15,069 nucleotides of DNA, taken from positions 1-15,069 of the forward strand of contig CALQJP020000027.1 in NCBI GenBank assembly GCA_943330925.2, in the 5' to 3' direction. Below, one piece after another: positions 1 to 6,621 of this stretch (positions are counted from its first letter, which is position 1; every line of letters starts with the position of its first letter). The stretch is from Chryseobacterium gleum (GTDB taxonomy: Bacteria > Bacteroidota > Bacteroidia > Flavobacteriales_D > Sanyastnellaceae). The translations under genes were made by a program, and so were the position numbers. Below the pieces are notes generated by a model. The model did no database searches, was not told the DNA's origin, and saw only the letters and a program-made list of their open reading frames with translations.

Positions 1-390
1 ACTGAGCGGCCCTCTGTGAGGCCCAACACGGGGCGTCCCTCTGTTTCGCCCGTTACACCGCGCCCTTCTTACACGCCGTCGAAGCCCAACCACGATAGGC
101 CTGTGGTAAAGCCCGGACGCGAAACAACCCCGAAGCCCGATCGTTTCAATGCATCACCACCGAAGCGCGACGCAGGCAGAAGCACCATGCCTCGCACCGA
201 TTCGCCTGTGCGCGATCAAAAGCCCTCGGCTCAACCCGCCGCCCCAACACGACATCGTTCTGAAACTCCCTCGAAGGAAACACCGCGCACAGCGCCGCGC
301 ACCGAGAGCAGTCCATCGCGCAGTTCGGGCACCCCATCAACACCTGCCCGCACCTCGGGCGGTTCTACCAATAGTCCGCGCAGAAAATAA
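1..390 (+). CDS. C-terminal part of a Pro/Ser/Thr/Arg-rich protein (partial)
   Basis: An open frame enters from the left edge and stops with TAA at 388-390, giving the last 129 residues of a longer protein. The visible part is low complexity: Pro, Ser, Thr, Arg and Lys dominate, with loose repeats such as RPSV, TPRPS and PSKP, very few hydrophobic residues and a strongly basic end (SPRRK). No domain, catalytic motif or membrane segment is visible. Such tails are usually disordered, for instance a surface or periplasmic linker, but the real domain lies upstream of the window. A GTG at 16 could serve as a start, but the frame is open before it, so I treat the gene as continuing from the left. 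The next gene starts 7 bp after the stop, so the two are probably co-transcribed. I do not recognise the protein. Confidence 0.6.
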   Translation, partial: TERPSVRPNTGRPSVSPVTPRPSYTPSKPNHDRPVVKPGRETTPKPDRFNASPPKRDAGRSTMPRTDSPVRDQKPSAQPAAPTRHRSETPSKETPRTAPRTESSPSRSSGTPSTPARTSGGSTNSPRRK

Positions 391-397
391 CGGCATC

Positions 398-1855
398 ATG
401 AAGAGTTTTACTTTCGTGGCAATCGCGCTCATTGTCGTCGGCTGTGGTGAAAGCCTGATGGCTCAGGGAGAAGTTGAAGCGCTCCGCTATTCTTCTGTCG
501 ATGCAGGTTGGAGCGCACGCAGCCTGGCCATGGGAGGAGCTTACAGCAGTGTTGGTGCAGACATAAGCAGCTTCTTTACCAACCCAGGTGGAATGGCGAT
601 GTATAAGCGCAGCACCCTGGAAGGGGCACTCTCGCACGATAGCCATGTGACAGAAACAGCCTATAACAACGAGCAAAACAAAGACCTCAGATCGCGCCTG
701 TCCATTGGCAATGCCGCGTTTGTGGCCACACGTAAACCACGCTCTTCGCGCATTCTGAATGTCACCTATGGATTGGCCTATTCCAAAACCAACCATTTCT
801 ATCAGAACTTTACGATTGAAGGAAAAGCCTCCTCCTCGCTCATGCAACAATTTGCCTGGCAGGCTGCCGGCACCACGCCCGACAGGCTCTACGACACGTA
901 TCCATTTGGTGCAGGGCTAGCCTACGACGTTTATGGCATCGACCCCGACCCCGATGATCTTTCGGGCACTACCTACCTTGCAGCAACAGAAGGCGAAGCC
1001 ACTCAGCGCAAACGTGTTGAGCGTGAAGGCCGCCAAAACGAAACAACCTTTGGACTTGCCATGCAATATGGAGCGAACCTCTACATGGGCGCAACCCTCG
1101 GCATTACGGGCATCTACTTCAGCGAACTCAGCAGCTACACCGAACAATATCCTGCCGAAAATCGCTTTCATTCTCTGGCATACGACGAAGACTTGAGCAC
1201 CTTCGGAACAGGTTTCGTGGCACGACTGGGTGCTATTTATCGCGCGCATGAAAAAGTGCGCGTATCGGCAGCCTATCAAACAAAGACCATTACCTATCTG
1301 CAGGATTATTATACTACCTCCGCATCTTCAAGCGTTGACACATTGAGCTATTACTCCGGCTCACCTGAGTTAATTGCTGAGTACGTCTTGCGAAGTCCTT
1401 CACAATGGACACTCGGTGTTTCTGCCCTGGCAGGTAAACTGGGCATGTTCAGTATGGATTGGACACAAAGCGATTTTCGTCAAATAACCATGGATGGAAC
1501 CGACGAAAACTCCTACGACTACAAGGCTGAAAACGCTCTCTTCGACACGCTATTCCGCCGCACGAATCAACTTCGAATAGGTTTGGAAGCGCGCATTCAC
1601 AGCAGCTACTACGCGCGTATGGGTTACAACGTACAACAGAGTCCGCTGAGCGATGAATCGAACAGCATTCATTCCGCAATAGCGGCTTGGACAGCAGGCA
1701 TCGGCTACCGCGACGACCACCTATTTGCTGATCTGGCCTTTTCGAGCAGGATTGCGAAAAACAGCTACTATCTGTATGACCCGGCTTTGGTAAATGCCGC
1801 AACGGTAAGCGACCGGCTAGTGCGCGCGCTGCTATCCGTTGGCGTGCGCTTCTGA
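398..1855 (+). CDS. OmpP1/FadL-like outer-membrane beta-barrel protein
   Basis: Predicted protein of 485 residues. The N-terminus is a signal peptide (MKSFTFVAIALIVVGCG, cleavage probably after LMAQ). It is followed by the block typical of Bacteroidota OmpP1/FadL/TodX relatives: residues SARSLAMGGAYSSVGAD, then an NPGG motif close to the usual NPAG. The rest is alternating polar/aromatic beta-strand sequence, and the chain ends in Phe (VGVRF), as barrel proteins recognised by BamA do. FadL relatives import hydrophobic compounds through the outer membrane; the substrate here is unknown. The frame is open from 149, but the ATG at 398 is chosen because it starts the signal peptide and lies 7 bp after the upstream stop. 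A Cys at residue 16 in a VVGC context resembles a lipobox, so lipoprotein processing cannot be excluded, though a barrel should use signal peptidase I. The last 24 bp overlap the convergent transporter gene. Confidence 0.85.
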   Translation: MKSFTFVAIALIVVGCGESLMAQGEVEALRYSSVDAGWSARSLAMGGAYSSVGADISSFFTNPGGMAMYKRSTLEGALSHDSHVTETAYNNEQNKDLRSRLSIGNAAFVATRKPRSSRILNVTYGLAYSKTNHFYQNFTIEGKASSSLMQQFAWQAAGTTPDRLYDTYPFGAGLAYDVYGIDPDPDDLSGTTYLAATEGEATQRKRVEREGRQNETTFGLAMQYGANLYMGATLGITGIYFSELSSYTEQYPAENRFHSLAYDEDLSTFGTGFVARLGAIYRAHEKVRVSAAYQTKTITYLQDYYTTSASSSVDTLSYYSGSPELIAEYVLRSPSQWTLGVSALAGKLGMFSMDWTQSDFRQITMDGTDENSYDYKAENALFDTLFRRTNQLRIGLEARIHSSYYARMGYNVQQSPLSDESNSIHSAIAAWTAGIGYRDDHLFADLAFSSRIAKNSYYLYDPALVNAATVSDRLVRALLSVGVRF

Positions 1856-2563
1856 GTGTGCCTCACCCAAATACCTGCGCACGGTATAATGGCCGAGGTA
1901 GATAAGCGGTGTAAGCAGTATCGCGATGATTAACTTCAACACATAGTTGGTGGGTGCAATTTCCCAAAACGCCGACATAGGCAGCGTGCCGGGCAGAATG
2001 AAACCAATGTAAATAACAATGTACGAGTCGATGAGCTGCGACACTACCGTACTTCCGGTGCTGCGAAGCCAGATGTGCTTGTTGCCCGTTTTCTGTTTTA
2101 TCCAGGCAAACAAGGTTGCATCCAATAGTTGCGAAAACATGAATGCGCAAACGCTGCCCACAATGACCCACTGACTCTGACCGAACACTTTGGTAAACTC
2201 AAAATCATTGGCTGTATTGGGCGAAACAACCGTATTGGCCGGTATAGCCAACGCCACGGTTACCATGATAAAACAATAACTGATAAGCGCCGCCGTAATC
2301 CAGGAAAGTCTGCGGATGGCCTTTTTGCCATAGAATTCATTGATGAGGTCGGTGCATATAAAAACGAGCGGCCATGGAAGCACTCCCACCACTGTCACAA
2401 ACGGCCCGAGTTCGGAACCGAAAAACGAAAACGTGATTGGCACATCGATGAGCTTGTTGCTGATAAGCTCCGCTGTAACTGCATTGGTAATAAAAAATCC
2501 GGCGAGAAAAACAAACAGCCATTCACGTCGGCTGCTCGCTTGAGTTATCGGGGAAGCGCTCAT
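1832..2563 (-). CDS. yhhQ: Queuosine precursor transporter, YhhQ/VUT family
   Basis: A 243-residue integral membrane protein with about six hydrophobic segments (roughly residues 14-34, 50-72, 85-108, 130-152, 170-192 and 203-225). The loop TDLINEFYGKKAIRR near residues 71-85 matches the conserved D-x-x-x-E-x-Y-G-K-K signature of the COG1738 YhhQ family. Members import queuosine precursors (preQ0/preQ1) across the inner membrane for the tRNA wobble modification queuosine. Length is normal for the family. The ATG at 2563-2561 overlaps the TGA of the upstream M1 peptidase gene by 4 bp (ATGA), which implies translational coupling, although the two functions look unrelated. The 3' end overlaps the convergent FadL-like gene by 24 bp. 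No preQ1 riboswitch is visible, as would be expected for a gene inside an operon. The exact substrate is inferred from the family. Confidence 0.9.
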   Translation of the reverse strand: MSASPITQASSRREWLFVFLAGFFITNAVTAELISNKLIDVPITFSFFGSELGPFVTVVGVLPWPLVFICTDLINEFYGKKAIRRLSWITAALISYCFIMVTVALAIPANTVVSPNTANDFEFTKVFGQSQWVIVGSVCAFMFSQLLDATLFAWIKQKTGNKHIWLRSTGSTVVSQLIDSYIVIYIGFILPGTLPMSAFWEIAPTNYVLKLIIAILLTPLIYLGHYTVRRYLGEAHSEAHANG

Positions 2564-4977
2564 GGTATGTAAACCTTAAAAGAGTAAAGTATGTTCATCT
2601 GCATAGAGCCTATGTGTATATGGTAAATTCCCTTTGCCCAAGATGTTGTATCAATCGTAAACTGGTACTCGCAATCCGCTGAATAAACAGTGCGTCCTGA
2701 ATTATCCGTAATTGCCACAGTGCCTAAAGCATCCAAACCGTAACCGTGCAGTTTGCCGGAAGAAGTATAGATCTTAATCCCATCGGAAACCACCTCCTCG
2801 TGCAACAACGGTGAATTGGGCACAGCCCAGGTATACTGCCCGCTGAGAAGGTTACCAATTTTGATGCGCCCCTGCCAGTTATCGATACCCGGTGTGGTAA
2901 TTAGCTCGTAGTCGGAAAACAAACTCCAAGGCTGCGTTGGATTTGTGCGATGCAATAGCACAATGCTGTCTTCATTGTATCCGAACGTTTCGAGGTATTC
3001 AAAAAACAGTGGATCGAAATACCGCGACTGAGTGGAGTCGCCGTAGTATCGAATGGTTGCTGCCAAGGTTCCGGTATCACCGCTGCGAAACACGTTCCAC
3101 CAGCGATCGGGCGAAATATAATAATCGCCCTGTACCAGCGACTCATCGGCCTGCGCCCAATGATTTTCTACCCGCACAAAAACAGTATCACCCTCGGGCA
3201 AGTCCGACACTACAATATCCATCTCGGCATAATCGCAGTCGTTCGGGCCACCACCGTCAATAATGCGCTCTTCCGCCAACACAGCGAGAGCCAGCCAATC
3301 GGCGGCATCGATGCAGGCATGCACCGGCTCAAACCCATTCGGCAATTGCACCGTCTGAAAACTGTTTGGACCATCTGCTATCACTTGAACCGTAGCTCGA
3401 TTGAGTTCAGCATCGAAGAATGTCACGTCCAACGGCACTTCTTGCATCAGTAATTCATTGTAGTGGCTGAATTGCTTGATGTGCACTTCCCCCAGATCAG
3501 CACCTGCGTTGGTAAACGAATGAATCCGAAACTCAGGAAACCCCGGTGCAAACACCCACTGATCGAAGAAATAAGTCAGGTTCGCTTCAGTATAATTCTG
3601 AAAGAAGTCGCGCATATCTGCACTGCTCGCATGCATGAATGCGCGTTCGTTCATCCATGCCCTGCAAGCTTCGAAGAAATCTGCATCGCCCATATAGCTG
3701 CGCAACGTGCGGGCGATATCAGCCCCTTTATTATAGACATGGTCGCCGTAGGTGATATTGAGAGGCACGCCCGACACGGCATATCGCCCGCCGTCGTTGC
3801 GATGGGCATTGAGCAATACATCCTTGTGGTTTTCTCGCACTGCTTCGGTGTAGGCTTGGCTTCCATAAAGAGCTTCGGTAAAAACCATTTCGCAGAAACT
3901 AGCCCATCCTTCGTTGAGCCACATATCGCCCGCCGTTTCACACGTCACCAAATCGCCCCACCAATGATGCGAAAGTTCATGCGCCATGAGCGTTTCATAG
4001 GCAGTCGTGCCATCGAGCGTCGAACGCGGGTATGCAATGTTGGTAGCGTGTTCCATCGCACCTGCATTGAAAGGCACCGCGCTGAAACCGACCTTCGACC
4101 AGCGATATGGCCCGAATCGATTCTCGAACGATGCCATGGCCTCATCGAGATGCGTGAAACTGTTTTTCATGTTGGTGGTATCAGCCGGGGTAGCAATCAA
4201 CCACATCGGAATTTGATTTCCATCGATACTTGTATAGCTCAATTCGGCATGCGCATAAGAAGCCACAGCGATGCCAGCCAAATAAGTCGGTATAGTTTCC
4301 TCCAACCGCCAATGCGTAAGCAGTGAATCCTGACCAATCACCTCCACACCTTCCCGAATGCCACTGCAGTAGGCCGACTTGATTCCTGTCGTCAACACAT
4401 GAAAAGCGTAGGTGCTTCTTTCCACGAAGTTGTCGAAGCACGGAAACCAGACTCTACCAAAATTGTGTGGAACGGCGTCGAAGCCGACACCCAAATTGTA
4501 GGCGTAGCCGGAAGAGAAGTAAAAGCCGCCCCACGATGCGTCTTGTGCCGGCTGACCATGGTAGGCCACCCAAACCTGGAGCGTATCGCCTGCTTGTAAT
4601 GGAAGTTCGGGTTGAATCCAGAGCGACTCACCACTTTGCGCAAACGCCAGACTTCCGGAAACGCCATAGACACTGTCGACCTGCAAGGCTTTCAAATCGA
4701 GATGGATTGAAGCAACATTGTCCATCAAGCTGACCAAATCAACCCTGCAAACGGCATTGATTTGTGCCGAAGCCATAGCGCGCATGTTGATGGAAATATC
4801 GTAGTGCAATACATCGAGTGTATCGCTTCTCATATTGGCCGGATCCGAGGCCCCCCCCCCACCGCGCAACGACACAAAACGTTTGGTCGATTGGCAAGAA
4901 TGATGCTGCGCTTGCAACAAAGCAGCTTGAAGAAAAATGAAGATTAAAAGGAACCGCATACGCCAAAAGTAATGCAT
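2560..4977 (-). CDS. Secreted M1-family metallopeptidase (aminopeptidase-like) with T9SS-like C-terminus
   Basis: An 805-residue gluzincin peptidase. A signal peptide (hydrophobic FLLIFIFLQAALLQAQ, residues 9-24) is followed by the beta-rich M1 N-domain. The zinc site is complete: HELSH at 333-337 and the third ligand Glu356 in WLNEGWASF, with exactly 18 residues between. The exopeptidase motif reads GAMEH (306-310) where the textbook form is GAMEN. The likely catalytic Tyr is Y415 in YNKG. The last 80 or so residues look like a degenerate type A T9SS sorting domain (KIYTSSGKL, then GIYHIHIG and a KVYIP end), suggesting export across the outer membrane. The ATG at 4977 gives MHYFWR before the signal; a second ATG at 4959 (MRFLLIF) gives a cleaner signal peptide and is a good alternative start. 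Codons 40-42 plus one base form a G10 run. It is translationally coupled to the transporter gene downstream. Confidence 0.9.
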   Translation of the reverse strand: MHYFWRMRFLLIFIFLQAALLQAQHHSCQSTKRFVSLRGGGGASDPANMRSDTLDVLHYDISINMRAMASAQINAVCRVDLVSLMDNVASIHLDLKALQVDSVYGVSGSLAFAQSGESLWIQPELPLQAGDTLQVWVAYHGQPAQDASWGGFYFSSGYAYNLGVGFDAVPHNFGRVWFPCFDNFVERSTYAFHVLTTGIKSAYCSGIREGVEVIGQDSLLTHWRLEETIPTYLAGIAVASYAHAELSYTSIDGNQIPMWLIATPADTTNMKNSFTHLDEAMASFENRFGPYRWSKVGFSAVPFNAGAMEHATNIAYPRSTLDGTTAYETLMAHELSHHWWGDLVTCETAGDMWLNEGWASFCEMVFTEALYGSQAYTEAVRENHKDVLLNAHRNDGGRYAVSGVPLNITYGDHVYNKGADIARTLRSYMGDADFFEACRAWMNERAFMHASSADMRDFFQNYTEANLTYFFDQWVFAPGFPEFRIHSFTNAGADLGEVHIKQFSHYNELLMQEVPLDVTFFDAELNRATVQVIADGPNSFQTVQLPNGFEPVHACIDAADWLALAVLAEERIIDGGGPNDCDYAEMDIVVSDLPEGDTVFVRVENHWAQADESLVQGDYYISPDRWWNVFRSGDTGTLAATIRYYGDSTQSRYFDPLFFEYLETFGYNEDSIVLLHRTNPTQPWSLFSDYELITTPGIDNWQGRIKIGNLLSGQYTWAVPNSPLLHEEVVSDGIKIYTSSGKLHGYGLDALGTVAITDNSGRTVYSADCEYQFTIDTTSWAKGIYHIHIGSMQMNILYSFKVYIP
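4851..4860. repeat. Homopolymer tract C10 (G10 on the coding strand) inside the M1 peptidase gene
   Basis: Ten consecutive C on the plus strand read as GGG GGG GGG G in codons 40-43 of the minus-strand peptidase (residues LRGGGGAS), just past the signal peptide. In the present length the frame is open. Counting by hand, nine G would bring in a TGA at 4832-4830, and eleven G a TGA at 4741-4739, so either slip truncates the protein before its catalytic domain. Confidence 0.95.
4964..4971 (-). promoter_or_regulatory. Possible Bacteroidota -7 promoter box for the M1 peptidase
   Basis: On the minus strand the sequence TACTTTTG matches the Bacteroidota -7 consensus TAnnTTTG at every fixed position. 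It ends 5 nt before the second ATG (4959) of the peptidase, so transcription starting here would leave almost no leader and would favour 4959 over 4977 as the start codon. I see no clear -33 TTG at the expected distance, so this is suggestive only. Confidence 0.35.
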
Positions 4978-5017
4978 TGAATCACTATTCTTTGAGTAGG
5001 GTATGCAACGTTTTTCT

Positions 5018-5025
5018 TGTCTTCG
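5018..5025 (+). promoter_or_regulatory. Weak candidate promoter for the 506-residue gene
   Basis: TGTCTTCG matches TAnnTTTG at four of six fixed positions, and a TTTG lies 23 nt upstream at 4991-4994, near the spacing of Bacteroidota -33/-7 pairs. The start codon at 5058 is 32 nt further on. The match is imperfect, and other positions in this 100-bp divergent region could serve. Confidence 0.2.
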
Positions 5026-5057
5026 TAGTCATTATAACTACACTACTCAGCCGATGT

Positions 5058-6578
5058 ATGAAACCCAGCAGTGAGCTATTTGATTTGATTCGCACACTAA
5101 CGAAAAGTGAAAAGCGATTTTTTAAGTTACAGAGTTCGCTTCAAAGCGGCGACAAAAACTACGTCCGACTCTTCGACCTCGTTGAAAAAATGGATGAGTA
5201 TGACGAGGATATGGTGAAAAAAACCTTTGCAGGAGAGAAGTTCATCAAGCACTTGCCTTCTGAAAAGAATCACCTCTACAAGCTTATTTTGAAGTCGCTG
5301 AGAAGCTATTACAGCGAAACTTCGATAGCCAGCGCGCTGAAGCAAGACATTAAAAACATCGAGATACTTTACAACAAAGGACTATTCGATGAATGCAGCA
5401 AGTTCATTGAACGCGCTAAGAAGGTTGCAGTACGTTACGAGAAATTCTACTACTTGTTTGAGCTGATCTCCTGGGAAAAAACGCTGCTTGAAGAATCGTT
5501 TGAAAACGGTCAGTTTGTAAACCTTGACAGCCTCATTCTGGAGGAGCAGCATGTACTGGATAAGCTTCAGAATTTAACCGCCTATCACGTGCTCTATTCG
5601 AAAATCAACTACGTTTTTCGAAGCGGTGGATACAGCCGAACAGAAGAGAACACACGCATCATCAATGAAATAGTGGAGCACCCGCTCATCAAGGGAAAGA
5701 ATACAGCCCTTTCGGAGCGTGCCTCCACCATCTGTTACTACACCCAAGGGTTTTGCAACCTTGCCAAAGGAGAAACCCAGGTTGCACTGGAGAAGTATCG
5801 AAAGGTAAAAGACATTCTCGACAGCCATCCCGATTTGCGCACCGACTTAGCGAAACGCTATATACGAACGCTTTCTCAAATAGTGCAATGTCTACTCGAA
5901 ACCCGCCAATTCAGCGAGGCCGATAGCTGCATTCATGAGCTCAATCAACTCCAAGAGCTGGATGGCTTCGACACACCCGATACGCATGCACGCATTCGAA
6001 CGGAAGTGATTCTCAGCAATCTGCAGAAATACATTTTCTCGGGCCGTTTCAATGAAGGAGTGGCAGCCATGACAGCCGAAATGGAGTCCGTAAAGGCCAA
6101 TGAAACTGCACTGCACAAAGAAATTGTGCTTCGGATGTACTACTACATGGCCTATCTTCATTTTGGGGCAGGCCAGCACAGCAAGGCGCTGCAATGGCTC
6201 AACCGAGTTATCAATGACAATGAAAATGACTTGCGACAAGACCTTTATGGCTATGCACGTCTTTTCAACATCGTAGTGCATTATGAGCTCGGCAACAGCG
6301 ATTTATTGGAATACACCCTCAAATCAACCGGCCGCTACCTTCAAAAAAGAATGCGCGATTTCGAAGTGGAGAAGCTCATTCTCGAACAGTTCAAAAAGTT
6401 GATTCGGGCTCGAACTTCAATAGAAAAGCGAGAGCAATTGATTGGCTTCAAAAAAGAACTGGAAGCGCTTATGTCTGTGGAAGATTGCAAAGCATTGATG
6501 CGATACTTCGATTTCAACGCCTGGATTGGCAGCAAACTGGAGCAAGCCACTTTTGAAGAAGCCATTTATCGAAAATAA
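5058..6578 (+). CDS. Conserved Bacteroidota protein of unknown function, helical repeat-like
   Basis: A 506-residue, probably cytoplasmic protein without signal peptide or membrane segment. The N-terminus SSELFDLIRTLTKSEKRFFKL is a block I recognise from uncharacterised Bacteroidota proteins; no function is established to my knowledge. The sequence is strongly helical and charged. Stretches such as CSKFIERAKKV, GFCNLAKGETQVALEKYRKV and AYLHFGAGQHSKALQWLNRV (roughly residues 110-430) look like degenerate TPR-type helix pairs, suggesting a protein-binding scaffold. The start is set at the ATG at 5058 because the conserved block begins there. The frame is open upstream to a TTG at 4977, but that extension runs through the divergent promoter region and adds an unlikely hydrophobic segment. 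The TAA at 6576-6578 is the beginning of the terminator's A-tract. The gene stands alone between divergent and convergent neighbours. Confidence 0.8.
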   Translation: MKPSSELFDLIRTLTKSEKRFFKLQSSLQSGDKNYVRLFDLVEKMDEYDEDMVKKTFAGEKFIKHLPSEKNHLYKLILKSLRSYYSETSIASALKQDIKNIEILYNKGLFDECSKFIERAKKVAVRYEKFYYLFELISWEKTLLEESFENGQFVNLDSLILEEQHVLDKLQNLTAYHVLYSKINYVFRSGGYSRTEENTRIINEIVEHPLIKGKNTALSERASTICYYTQGFCNLAKGETQVALEKYRKVKDILDSHPDLRTDLAKRYIRTLSQIVQCLLETRQFSEADSCIHELNQLQELDGFDTPDTHARIRTEVILSNLQKYIFSGRFNEGVAAMTAEMESVKANETALHKEIVLRMYYYMAYLHFGAGQHSKALQWLNRVINDNENDLRQDLYGYARLFNIVVHYELGNSDLLEYTLKSTGRYLQKRMRDFEVEKLILEQFKKLIRARTSIEKREQLIGFKKELEALMSVEDCKALMRYFDFNAWIGSKLEQATFEEAIYRK

Positions 6579-6604
6579 AAAAGCCCCGCAATGCGGGGCT
6601 TTTT
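6577..6604. terminator. Bidirectional intrinsic terminator
   Basis: The arms AAAAAGCCCCGC (6578-6589) and GCGGGGCTTTTT (6593-6604) pair perfectly over 12 bp with a 3-nt AAT loop. The A-run on one side and T-run on the other give a proper U-tail on both strands. It sits between convergent genes ending at 6578 and 6622 and can serve both. Confidence 0.92.
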
Positions 6605-6621
6605 CTATATAAAAAGCTTTT

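Noticed and set aside
149..397. N-terminal extension of the FadL-like frame upstream of 398
   Set aside because: It overlaps the Pro/Ser/Thr-rich gene in another frame, has an Arg/His/Pro-rich shadow composition, and would bury the clear signal peptide that begins at 398.
2560..2600. Possible preQ1 riboswitch before the queuosine-precursor transporter
   Set aside because: The upstream sequence is the coding end of the peptidase gene with an ATGA overlap, leaving no leader; no preQ1-type hairpin or A-rich tail is visible.
3463..4326. 287-codon plus-strand open frame antisense to the M1 peptidase
   Set aside because: The minus strand here encodes the catalytic core with HELSH and the Glu356 motif. 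The antisense product is Cys/His/Arg-rich and has no recognisable domain.
4977..5057. TTG-initiated extension of the 506-residue protein
   Set aside because: It covers the divergent promoter region and adds an isolated hydrophobic stretch; the conserved family block begins at the ATG at 5058.
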